From Vibrio litoralis DSM 17657 (lineage in GTDB: Bacteria; Pseudomonadota; Gammaproteobacteria; Enterobacterales; Vibrionaceae): 64,000 nt of DNA. Shown here one piece after another: positions 1 through 7,317 of the stretch. The notes under the pieces were generated by a model. It worked only from the letters and a program-made list of their open reading frames with translations. It did no database searches and was not told where the DNA came from. The translations under genes and the position numbers were made by a program. Location of the stretch: assembly GCF_000426765.1 (NCBI RefSeq), contig NZ_KE384566.1:62001-126000 (forward strand), in the 5' to 3' direction. Within the stretch, counting starts at the first letter, position 1; every line of letters begins with the position of its first letter.

Positions 1-2
1 TT

Positions 3-107
3 AAAAAGGTTCAATATGCATGGCCAGAGCTAGATGCTACTTCAACCGAAAAAGGATTGCTTTTGAAACCAAGTTCTCCACAAGTACCTCGACGGACAAA
101 GCGATAG
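3..107 (+). CDS. C-terminal end of an unidentified protein (partial)
   Basis: An open frame enters from the left edge and ends at a TAG at 105-107, giving 34 residues that finish in a basic tail (QVPRRTKR). The start lies outside the window. It sits just before an iteron-like repeat array, which would fit the end of a plasmid replication initiator gene, but the visible residues contain no motif that proves this. Without the upstream sequence no function can be assigned. Confidence 0.35.
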   Translation, partial: KKVQYAWPELDATSTEKGLLLKPSSPQVPRRTKR

Positions 108-180
108 AGTGAGCGGCATGAAACAGTATGTACGCACCATTCTTGATGTTATTAAGCTTGGGTATTTAGAAAGTTATCCA

Positions 181-273
181 CGCATGTTCTGTCCCGCTTT
201 AAAGGGGGTATTTTGCGCATGTTTTGTCCCGGCTTACGCATGTTCTGTCCCGGAGTGCGCATGTTCTGTCCCG
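181..273 (+). repeat. Iteron-like array, four 16-bp repeats
   Basis: Four copies of the 16-mer CGCATGTTCTGTCCCG (copy 2 has one T for C) start at 181, 216, 237 and 258. The last three are spaced exactly 21 bp apart, two helical turns, as is usual for binding sites of a plasmid replication initiator. A DnaA box and AT-rich DNA follow within 120 bp. A replication-origin or copy-control role is an inference; no initiator gene is complete in the window. Confidence 0.6.
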
Positions 274-381
274 CGAAGTGCCAAAAATCTTTTTAATAAC
301 AGGTGGTTGTAGAACCCCCTATAGTACTTTCCTGTAGGTATACCTATATAAAAATTAACCTGTAGTTAAGCAAACAGATAT

Positions 382-390
382 TGTGGATAA
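382..390 (-). promoter_or_regulatory. DnaA box
   Basis: TGTGGATAA on the plus strand is the complement of the perfect DnaA box TTATCCACA. It lies about 110 bp after the iteron array in an AT-rich stretch, which supports an origin reading; alone it is a short match that can occur by chance. Confidence 0.45.
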
Positions 391-795
391 GATTGATAAA
401 AATAAATGGCTTAAAACTGTCAATGAAATCATTTTTTTGGAAGTTATGTATTTTTAAATTAATGAAAATAAAGCGTTTTGTATTTTTTCTCCTTGGCGTC
501 TAAACATTCATTGACACTTGAGGGGCAGTTAAACACGAAGGCTTTGAATTTAGCCTAGAGCGGAAAGTGTAGGAAAGCTGTGTTTTTCTGTGTCGTGATA
601 TTGAGTAAAGCCAATACAGATAAATCACTATAAGACCGCTATTTTAGCGCTATTAAATCACTATAAGTGCGGTGTCATACCGTGATAAGTGGCGGACTTA
701 TCGGTTAAACAGGTTTACACAGGAATAAACAGTTAAATACAGAGAAATGCACAAGGGCATGCATAACTTTCCGTGATAAAACCAAAGTTGAAATG

Positions 796-820
796 CGGGC
801 AGGATGTGTGAAGTAGGCCC
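796..820 (-). other. oriT: oriT nic region, RP4/IncP type
   Basis: The minus strand reads GGGCCTACTTCAC followed by ACATCCTGCCCG. This matches the known RP4/RK2 nic region (GGGCCTACTTCAC then CTATCCTG/CCCGG) at all but two or three bases. By analogy the nick falls after ATCCTG, between positions 800 and 799 on the minus strand. As in RP4 it lies directly upstream of traJ and traI, whose products would bind and cut it. Confidence 0.85.
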
Positions 821-919
821 TCCATGCAAGCATGGCGAAGCCTCTTCACTTATGACTTATTCGCACCTTCGGCACTCAACGTTGATCCTGCCCTGCGGGG
901 CCTGAGAGAGGATACACAG

Positions 920-1294
920 ATGGAGAACAACACAAATAAGACGACGAGAAAGAATAGTCCTCCGATTAAGGTCTATTGCCTACCGGAAGAGCGTGCGCTG
1001 ATCGAATCCATGTCAGCACAGGCGGGGCTCAGTGCTTCGACCTATTTGCGCGAAGTCGGCCAAGGCTATCGTATCCAGGGAATTACCGAAGCAGAGCATG
1101 TACGCGAGTTAGTGCGGGTTAATGGTGACTTAGGACGTCTGGGTGGATTGCTGAAGTTATGGCTTAGTAATGATGCCAAGGTGGCACATGTTGGGGCCAA
1201 TACGATCTTGGCAGTGCTTAATCGTATCGAGGCGACGCAAGATCAAATGAGTTCACTTATGGAGTCTATTCTTCGCCCGAGGGCGGACCAATGA
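920..1294 (+). CDS. traJ: Relaxosome accessory protein TraJ (IncP family)
   Basis: TraJ binds the oriT repeat next to the nic site and guides the relaxase. The 124-residue product has a basic N-terminus, the block SPPIKVYCLPEER and the block HVREL..NGDLGRLGGLLKLWL, both of which I recognise from RP4 TraJ; it is a ribbon-helix-helix DNA-binding protein of the MobC/NikA class. The frame is open further upstream to 824, but that extension runs into the oriT. The ATG at 920 gives the family's usual length and N-terminus, so it is chosen. The stop codon overlaps the traI start by four bases, as in RP4, implying coupled translation. Confidence 0.9.
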   Translation: MENNTNKTTRKNSPPIKVYCLPEERALIESMSAQAGLSASTYLREVGQGYRIQGITEAEHVRELVRVNGDLGRLGGLLKLWLSNDAKVAHVGANTILAVLNRIEATQDQMSSLMESILRPRADQ

Positions 1295-3051
1295 TCGCCA
1301 AGCATGTACCGATGCGTTCTCAGGGGAAATCTGACTTTGCAGGCTTGGTGAATTACATCACTGATCACCAGAGCAAAGAACATCGACTTGGTAGCGTTCG
1401 TTTAAATAACTGTGAAGCGGAAACCGTGCGCGATGCGATCAGTGAGGTGTTGGCGACTCAGTTTGCGAACACCCGAGCAAAGAGTGATAAAACCTACCAC
1501 CTCATAGTGAGCTTTCCTAATGGTGAACAGTTAGAAGCGCATACTTTAGCCGCGATAGAAGAGCGCCTTTGCCAAGGCTTGGGCTATGGCGAGCATCAGC
1601 GTGTCAGTGCTGTGCACAACGATACGGACAATCAACATATCCATATCGCGATCAATAAAATTCATCCTACGCGTAACACAATCCATGAGCCTTATTACCC
1701 ACATAAAAAGCTAGCGGAAATGTGCGAGGCCATCGAGCAGGATTTTGGTTTGCAGCAGGATAATCACATACCGCGCAAGCGCGGGGCCGAATCGCGTGCC
1801 ATGGATATGGAGCGGCATTCGGGTATTGAAAGCTTAGTGGGTTGGGTGAAGCGCGAATGCATGGACGAGATTAAATCAGCCAATAGCTGGCAGGCGTTGC
1901 ACCAGGTCATGCAGGACAATGGTTTGCAGTTAAGAACCAGAGGAAATGGTCTAGTGATCGTTGCCGACGGTGAAGCGATCATCAAAGCAAGCACCTTAGG
2001 ACGTGAGTTTTCTAAACCCAAACTCGAAGCGCGCCTTGGTCCCTTTGAAGCGACTGCATCGGATTCTGTTAAGCCGAGCCGCCAATATACACACCGACCT
2101 GTTCGCTTGAAGGTGAATACCACCGAGCTATATGCCCGTTATCAAGCAGAGCAGAAACATGCCGCAGAGAGTAAAACGCAAGCCCTTGAACAAGCTCGTC
2201 GTGATAAAGGTCGACAGGTTGATAACGCCAAAAGGAAAGGGCGTGGCCGTCGCGCAGCGATTAAGTTAACCGGTAGCAATAAGCTTACTAAGGAGCTTTT
2301 GTACAAACAGGCCAGCAATGCATTGAAAAGCGAGCTTGAGCGCATTCACAAGCGTTACCAAGAGCAACGGCAAACGATATATCAAAGCAATAAACGCCAA
2401 GCCTGGGCGGATTGGTTAAAGAGCCAGGCATTGCAGGGAGATAGCGAAGCCCTCAAAGCGCTACGTAGCCGAGAGGCTGCACAAAAGCTTAAAGGCAACA
2501 CACTAAACGGGGATGCAGTTCAGGCCGAGCCCAAAGCAATGGTCGATACGATTACGAAAAAAGGCACCATTATTTATCGAGCAGGTAACAGCGCTGTGCG
2601 TGATGATGGTGAGCGTCTACAAGTGTCGACGGCTTCCAATCAAACCAGTGTCTTAGCTGCGCTAAAGGTAGCAATGGAGCGTTACGGTAATTGTATTACC
2701 GTGAATGGTTCGCCTGAGTTCAAGGCGCGAGTAATCAAGGCGGCAGTAGATGGCAATCTGTCTATCAAATTTGCCGATCAAGGACTAGAACGCCGCCGTC
2801 AGGGATTAATGGCCCAGAATAAAAGGGCCAAGCGGTCTGATAAGCCTGGCGTGTTACCGATTGGCAAAGTGCCACCTTCACGCCGTGGCCGGTTGCAAAA
2901 CCTATCTCAGTTAGAGGTCTTAGCGATACAGTCAGGCCCTGTAACTGAAAAAGCGGTGGTCATGCCAGCATTGGAGCAGCGTAAAGCTAAGCTACAAGCT
3001 GAGCAGGCAGCTAAAAAAGCGAAACGACAACATAAGAGCCGATCACGTTGA
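1291..3051 (+). CDS. traI: Conjugative relaxase TraI (MOBP, IncP type)
   Basis: TraI nicks oriT and stays bound to the transferred strand. The N-terminal relaxase domain (about residues 1-270) is very close to RP4 TraI: it starts MIAKHVPMRS, has the expected nucleophilic Tyr22 in LVNYITD, and the HxH metal motif in HNDTDNQHIHIAINKIHPT near residue 115. A central coiled, basic region (about 290-400) leads to a C-terminal LPD7-like domain with LPIGKVPP near 525. At 586 residues it is shorter than RP4 TraI (about 730), mainly at the C-terminus, but all relaxase motifs are present. The tail is lysine and arginine rich. No traG coupling protein is visible nearby. Confidence 0.93.
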   Translation: MIAKHVPMRSQGKSDFAGLVNYITDHQSKEHRLGSVRLNNCEAETVRDAISEVLATQFANTRAKSDKTYHLIVSFPNGEQLEAHTLAAIEERLCQGLGYGEHQRVSAVHNDTDNQHIHIAINKIHPTRNTIHEPYYPHKKLAEMCEAIEQDFGLQQDNHIPRKRGAESRAMDMERHSGIESLVGWVKRECMDEIKSANSWQALHQVMQDNGLQLRTRGNGLVIVADGEAIIKASTLGREFSKPKLEARLGPFEATASDSVKPSRQYTHRPVRLKVNTTELYARYQAEQKHAAESKTQALEQARRDKGRQVDNAKRKGRGRRAAIKLTGSNKLTKELLYKQASNALKSELERIHKRYQEQRQTIYQSNKRQAWADWLKSQALQGDSEALKALRSREAAQKLKGNTLNGDAVQAEPKAMVDTITKKGTIIYRAGNSAVRDDGERLQVSTASNQTSVLAALKVAMERYGNCITVNGSPEFKARVIKAAVDGNLSIKFADQGLERRRQGLMAQNKRAKRSDKPGVLPIGKVPPSRRGRLQNLSQLEVLAIQSGPVTEKAVVMPALEQRKAKLQAEQAAKKAKRQHKSRSR

Positions 3052-3288
3052 TGTGATGGCAAAGGAATCGACGGAAGCCCTAACCGCTTCGGTTGGTAAT
3101 GACACCGATGTTTAACCCTATTTGACCGCGCGTTTAACGGTGTCGCGCTGGTCGGGCGCCGAGATAGTAAGTGGCGAGCTAGCTCTGTACAGGCCCACAT
3201 TCACCGCTGGTAACGGCAGGAGTAGAGATCAAGTTTCTACAGGTTGGTGAATGCAACTTTTAGTCATAACAACTAAGAGTAATTAACC

Positions 3289-4062
3289 ATGCTAAAACGA
3301 AAAATTTTAGCGGCTAAAATTCCCGTGCTTGCCATCTCCTTGGCGTTAAACCTTTCTAATCCTGTATATGCGGGGATTCCGGTTGCTGATGGTACGAATC
3401 TAGTTCAGAACATCATGTCGGCAATGGAAGCTGTTACACAGACTGCTAAACAAATTCAGCAGTATCAAACCCAGTTGCAGCAGTACGAAAATATGCTGCA
3501 AAACTCGATGGCCCCGGCTTCTTATATTTGGGATCAGGCACAGCGCACCATCAACGATTTGAACCAGGCGACCAACACTCTCGCCTATTATCAAAACCAG
3601 ATCGGTAGCCTCGATGCGTACCTAGGCAAATTTCAGGACGTGGCTTATTACCGCAGTTCGCCTTGTTTCTCATCGGTGGGATGCAGCGATGCCGAACGCG
3701 CCGCAATGACTGAGAACCGACGCTTGGCGTCCGAATCGCAGAAGAAGGCCAACGACGCACTGTTTAAGAGTCTGGAACAGCAGCAAGATAACCTGGAAGC
3801 CGATGCCCGCCAGCTCAATCGCCTGCAATCTGGTGCTCAGAGTGCGGACGGCCAACTGGCTGCGATTGGTTACGCTAATCAGCTTGCTAGCAACCAGGCG
3901 AACCAACTCTTGCAAATCCGTAGCTTGCTGATTGCTCAGCAGAATGCTGTTGGTACTCGGATGCAGGCGGATGCTGACCGCGAAGCACAATATCAAGCGT
4001 CCCGTGAAAGGTTGTTTGATATGGGAGAGCCAACCGACCGTTCAGAAAACAGGGGATTTTAA
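3289..4062 (+). CDS. trbJ: Conjugal transfer protein TrbJ (VirB5-like)
   Basis: TrbJ is the periplasmic or pilus-tip VirB5-like component of the IncP mating apparatus. The 257-residue protein has a signal peptide (about residues 1-29, cleaved after VYA), begins its mature part with GIPVADGTNLVQNIM, and has a glutamine-rich coiled coil (QIQQYQTQLQQYENML) and the block APASYIWDQAQ, all typical of TrbJ. Two cysteines (SSPCFSSVGC) may form a disulfide. The last 16 residues (FDMGEPTDRSENRGF region) are almost repeated at the end of the next protein. It opens a tight operon with the lipoprotein gene and trbL. Confidence 0.85.
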   Translation: MLKRKILAAKIPVLAISLALNLSNPVYAGIPVADGTNLVQNIMSAMEAVTQTAKQIQQYQTQLQQYENMLQNSMAPASYIWDQAQRTINDLNQATNTLAYYQNQIGSLDAYLGKFQDVAYYRSSPCFSSVGCSDAERAAMTENRRLASESQKKANDALFKSLEQQQDNLEADARQLNRLQSGAQSADGQLAAIGYANQLASNQANQLLQIRSLLIAQQNAVGTRMQADADREAQYQASRERLFDMGEPTDRSENRGF

Positions 4063-4064
4063 TT

Positions 4065-4262
4065 ATGAAGAATATCACACGAGTTTTTATCGTTAGTGCG
4101 TTGGCCTCTTTCGTTCTGGTGGGATGCGGTGAAGATGACGGGCCTAAGCCTGCAACGATCGACTGCGACAACCCAAACCTAACGAAAGAGCAGAGGGAAG
4201 AAGGACATTGCTTTTGGGATATGGGCGAACCCACTGATCGCTCCAAGAACAAGGGGTTCTAA
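4065..4262 (+). CDS. trbK: TrbK-like small lipoprotein (possible entry exclusion)
   Basis: A 65-residue protein with a signal peptide and lipobox (VLVGC, Cys21), so probably anchored in a membrane. In IncP plasmids the small lipoprotein between trbJ and trbL is TrbK, which blocks entry of a second related plasmid; position and size fit, but sequence likeness is limited to the lipoprotein pattern, so the name rests mostly on context. The mature part is acidic and has a Cys pair (DCDN, HCFW). It ends in DMGEPTDRSKNKGF, nearly the same tail as TrbJ. Starts two bases after trbJ stops. Confidence 0.7.
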   Translation: MKNITRVFIVSALASFVLVGCGEDDGPKPATIDCDNPNLTKEQREEGHCFWDMGEPTDRSKNKGF

Positions 4263-4264
4263 TC

Positions 4265-5542
4265 ATGAGAAAGGTATTCATTCGACTTGTGATGACTCTG
4301 ATCGTTTTACTGACTTCGAAAACAGCATCAGCGGCCATTGAGCCTAATGGTGTCTTAGATGAAGTGGCCGTGCGTTTCATGACAGCAAGTGCTAATTGGG
4401 GCACGGTAATTACAAACTATGCCGCCTGGCTATTCTGGACGCTGGGCACGATATCCCTTGTTTGGACTGGCGGAACTTTAATCCTTAAGCAAGCGGATAT
4501 AAGAGAGTTTTTTGCCGAGTTCGTGCGCTTCATTTTGACGTTTGGTTTCTTTCTCTGGCTACTCAGAAACGGCCCAGACTTTGCCACGTCAATCATCGAC
4601 TCATTGAGAACGATCGGTGCTCAAGCCGGTGGCCTCTCGAGAGACCTAACCCCGTCAGAGCCTATTAGTATTGCGTTCGACATTATTGTGAAAGCTGGTA
4701 AGTCCTACAGCATCACAAGCCCGATAGATAACTTGTCTATCTTCTTAATCACGTTGGCAATTTTGGCGTGTATGGCGGTAGTGGCGGCAAATGTGTTGTT
4801 GGCCTTGGTGACGGCTTGGATATTAGTCTATGCCGGTGTTTTCGTGCTGGGGTTTGGTGGTTCGCGTTGGACTTCGGATATAGCAATCAACTACTTCAAA
4901 AGCGTATTAGGCGTTGCTTTGAAGTTGATGACAATGACGTTGCTTATTGGCATTGCCATGTCGATCATGGATGGTTTCTATGCCGATCTATCCAATGATG
5001 CTCCCATGCGTGAATTGTTGGTGATCTTTGTCGTTTCACTGGTTCTCGTGATGCTCATTCACTCGGTTCCCAATGTGGTCGCTAGCCTGGTTCCTGGAGG
5101 CGGCGCCGCGGCAGGTGCTGGCAGCATCAGTGCCGGTGCGATGGCCGGAGCGGCTGTGGCCACTGGTGGTATGGCTGCCGGTGCCGCAATGGCTACCGCC
5201 GGCGGTGCGTCTGCTATTCAGGCTGCATTTGCAAAAGCGGGTGAGAACGTAGCGAATAATACTGACGTTATGTCGAGCCTGGGCGGTGCATTTAGTGGCA
5301 GTGGCGATTCTGATGAGGCTGGCTCCTTCTCTCAAGCTTCCGGTCAATCTTCTGGCGGCGGCTTTAAAGGTAGCGCTGTAAAAGCGGGGCGTATAGCAGC
5401 GGATACCGGTGCGAATTTGATGAAGGGAATGGGTGATATGGCCGGGGATAGAATCAGCGGCACTACCGGAGGTCGTCTAGCCAGTTCGATCCGAAACAGT
5501 ACGAAATATAACGGGAATGATGACGATAAGGAGGGTGACTGA
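4265..5542 (+). CDS. trbL: Conjugal transfer protein TrbL (VirB6-like)
   Basis: TrbL is the multi-spanning inner-membrane channel component of the T4SS, related to VirB6. The 425-residue product has a signal-like N-terminus, about six membrane segments between residues 45 and 270 (for example ILACMAVVAANVLLALVTAW and the GGSRWTSDIAINYFKSVLG loop typical of TrbL), then a long Ala/Gly-rich segment (about 275-330) and a polar, Gly/Ser-rich tail. RP4 TrbL is about 530 residues, so this is a short version with a reduced tail. Two bases separate it from the lipoprotein gene, so the three genes are one operon. Confidence 0.85.
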   Translation: MRKVFIRLVMTLIVLLTSKTASAAIEPNGVLDEVAVRFMTASANWGTVITNYAAWLFWTLGTISLVWTGGTLILKQADIREFFAEFVRFILTFGFFLWLLRNGPDFATSIIDSLRTIGAQAGGLSRDLTPSEPISIAFDIIVKAGKSYSITSPIDNLSIFLITLAILACMAVVAANVLLALVTAWILVYAGVFVLGFGGSRWTSDIAINYFKSVLGVALKLMTMTLLIGIAMSIMDGFYADLSNDAPMRELLVIFVVSLVLVMLIHSVPNVVASLVPGGGAAAGAGSISAGAMAGAAVATGGMAAGAAMATAGGASAIQAAFAKAGENVANNTDVMSSLGGAFSGSGDSDEAGSFSQASGQSSGGGFKGSAVKAGRIAADTGANLMKGMGDMAGDRISGTTGGRLASSIRNSTKYNGNDDDKEGD

Positions 5543-5795
5543 CGACGCTTCCCCTGCATTTGACAACGATAGCTTAGGCGGTGGCGGCACTGGCTGGATG
5601 AATCAAACCGGCGGCTTTGATGACCTATCCAGTGAGGACCAGGAAGAAGCCCGTCAAGCACACGCAGAATGGCAAGAGCGCGATCCGGAAAAGCACACCT
5701 TCGATGTTGAGGACTACGTTTCATATGCCCAGGAACGTCAACAGGAACGAAATAGTGAGATTGCCAGCTTTGTTAAAAAAGGCCGCATGGCCTAA
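5517..5795 (+). CDS. Hypothetical acidic protein, trbL-linked
   Basis: The frame overlaps the end of trbL by 26 bases and gives up to 92 residues. The product is hydrophilic and acidic with a Gly-rich start and a central EDQEEARQAHAEWQERDPEKH segment. I recognise no domain. It may be read by coupling with trbL; the exact start is uncertain (tandem ATGs at 5517 and 5520, or the in-frame GTG at 5535 after AAGGAGG, which is too close for a normal ribosome site). It is followed closely by another small gene in the same direction, so it is likely part of the transfer operon. Confidence 0.55.
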   Translation: MMTIRRVTDDASPAFDNDSLGGGGTGWMNQTGGFDDLSSEDQEEARQAHAEWQERDPEKHTFDVEDYVSYAQERQQERNSEIASFVKKGRMA

Positions 5796-5815
5796 CTAGA
5801 TAAGGATTACTGATT

Positions 5816-6070
5816 ATGGAGTTTAACTTTCCACCCCAAAACCTTGCGGAGGTATTTGGTTTCTTCGCAGTGATGTTCATTGTGATGCTGGCCTTCTATT
5901 TTTTGGGGCAGTGGCTGCACAACACCGGACACGGCCCGAAGATGAAAGCCATTGCCGACAAAATGGAGGTATTCCAAAACAGGTTGGCCGGGCGTGCTTA
6001 CAAGGACATGACGAGATCGGTCGATCAAATCGACAAAATGAGACGCTGGCCGTTTGGCCGACGCAAATAG
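5816..6070 (+). CDS. Small single-pass membrane protein, transfer operon
   Basis: The 84-residue product has one membrane span (about residues 12-33, FGFFAVMFIVMLAFYFLGQWL) and a basic cytoplasmic-type tail ending RRWPFGRRK. A weak AAGGA site precedes the ATG. It lies 20 bases after the previous small gene and ends the operon that begins with trbJ, so a role near the mating channel is possible, but I do not recognise the family. Confidence 0.6.
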   Translation: MEFNFPPQNLAEVFGFFAVMFIVMLAFYFLGQWLHNTGHGPKMKAIADKMEVFQNRLAGRAYKDMTRSVDQIDKMRRWPFGRRK

Positions 6071-6082
6071 TTAAAAAGCACA

Positions 6083-6108
6083 CGAGCCAGTGATGGTTGA
6101 CTGGCTCG
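6083..6108. terminator. Hairpin after the trb operon
   Basis: CGAGCCAG and CTGGCTCG form an 8-bp stem with a 10-base loop, 13 bases after the last transfer-operon stop and facing the darG-like gene stop. No strong T run follows on either strand, so termination efficiency is uncertain. Confidence 0.45.
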
Positions 6109-6174
6109 CATTATGTCCATTACATACTTATCAGGTATGAATGGAGTGTGAAGGATTCTACCCAACTGCCATGT

Positions 6175-7317
6175 TTATAAATCTACTGTCTTAAGATCTT
6201 CTATCGGAAAATCACCATCAACTAACTCTACTGGTTCGGAGTTTATACCGATAGCCGCATAATAATCTTCACCGTGAAGTGATTTGTAGTTAACGAAATA
6301 TGAATGTATTTTATTTTCTAAAATAATATTTTTTTGTTTTTCAAGCCATTTAAGTCTGTCAGTTGTGAAGAAAACAAGCTTACAGATAAACATACGGCTT
6401 AGAACGGATGGAATATATTCTTTTTTATCGAATGTTGTAAAAGGGTTACCTATGGAAAGAACAGATATAGATTTATCTCCTCCTTTATCACGCATCCTCT
6501 CTGCGGAGTTATAAATTCCACTTGGCAAGAATACACCAGTTTTAACTCCTTTCTTCATAGCAATTGACGCCATTCTTTTATCAAATGCAGATCCGCCAAA
6601 CAAAATGCTATAATTGTTTTTAACACAATAATTTATTAATTCATCTACGATAGACTTTTCTTCATCATTAGGCTTTGTGCTAGAAATAACAGCAACATCA
6701 AACTCTGTAATTAAATCCCCAAGAACCCAGAGATCTTTTTCTGTATAACGTATTAATCCAGATGGATAATTATTTTCATCTTTAGCTACAGCGTATACAC
6801 CTAGGTTCTCCAGTTCAAATATTTTCTTAGACGGAATTGATACTTTTTTACCAGCCTTCTTCGAAGCTTCTGGTTCAAATACAAGAATTTTGTTTGACGT
6901 TCCTTTAAGGTATTTTGTGATTAGCTTCTTAACTCGTTCCCAATCTAGTCCCCCATGTCCACATCCAAGAGCAGGCAATGTTATTGTCAAGCCCTCTTTA
7001 TTCTTTAAGTAATTGGAAAGCCAGATAAGTCCATCTTCAATATACTCATACTCAGAGGGTTTTCTCCAATGATTCTTTGTGGGGAAATTTATGATTTCAA
7101 TCTGTTTCGAAAACATATCTCCTTGTTTCCATACGCAAGGTCTTCCGGGGGCTATTTCATTTGCCTTACATTGCCGTACATATTCTTTGAACATCTCAGG
7201 GTATTTATTCTTGAAAGCCAGTGCTACGCCAGCGCCCATAACGCCCACGCAATTGACCGTGTTAACCCTGATGTCAGCATCAAAATCAAAGAAATCACCT
7301 TTAACAAATTCTAGCAT
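6175..7317 (-). CDS. darG: DarG-like macro-domain antitoxin with DprA-like C-terminal domain
   Basis: DarG reverses the DNA ADP-ribosylation made by DarT. Residues 1-150 form a macro domain: VNTVNCVGVMGAGVALAFK near 18-36 and PALGCGHGGLDW near 115-126 are the ADP-ribose-binding loops seen in DarG. The rest (about 170-345) is not the usual DarG tail as I know it. It resembles the Rossmann-like fold of DprA/Smf and LOG proteins: a YPSGLI start, VAVISS, a glycine turn FGGSAFDKRMASIAMKKGVKTGVFLPSGI, and a later SIGNPFTTF...SRMF segment like the DprA seYP...F..RNR part. The start codon overlaps the toxin gene stop by one base (TAATG), so the antitoxin is translationally coupled to the toxin. The gene symbol follows the macro domain and gene order. 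Confidence 0.85.
   Translation of the reverse strand: MLEFVKGDFFDFDADIRVNTVNCVGVMGAGVALAFKNKYPEMFKEYVRQCKANEIAPGRPCVWKQGDMFSKQIEIINFPTKNHWRKPSEYEYIEDGLIWLSNYLKNKEGLTITLPALGCGHGGLDWERVKKLITKYLKGTSNKILVFEPEASKKAGKKVSIPSKKIFELENLGVYAVAKDENNYPSGLIRYTEKDLWVLGDLITEFDVAVISSTKPNDEEKSIVDELINYCVKNNYSILFGGSAFDKRMASIAMKKGVKTGVFLPSGIYNSAERMRDKGGDKSISVLSIGNPFTTFDKKEYIPSVLSRMFICKLVFFTTDRLKWLEKQKNIILENKIHSYFVNYKSLHGEDYYAAIGINSEPVELVDGDFPIEDLKTVDL

Larger units (their letters stand above)
108..796. other. Non-coding plasmid-type control region (putative ori and oriT leading side)
   Basis: No convincing gene lies between the partial CDS and the oriT. The stretch holds the iterons, then AT-rich DNA, a DnaA-box match at 382-390, and a direct repeat of AAATCACTATAAG around 623-635 and 654-666 before the nic region. 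Such layouts occur where a vegetative origin and a transfer origin lie side by side on small plasmids. The open frame starting at 109 only translates the iterons and is not called. Confidence 0.45.

Noticed and set aside
181..273. CRISPR array at the left end
   Set aside because: Only four 16-bp repeats with 5-19 bp gaps that are too short for spacers, and no cas genes; iterons fit better.
109..312. 67-codon frame across the iteron array
   Set aside because: Most of it only translates the 16-bp repeats (FCP..CFVP..CSVP pattern); no ribosome site or domain.
2142..2345. Minus-strand frame inside traI
   Set aside because: It is a shadow of the relaxase gene with no independent evidence.
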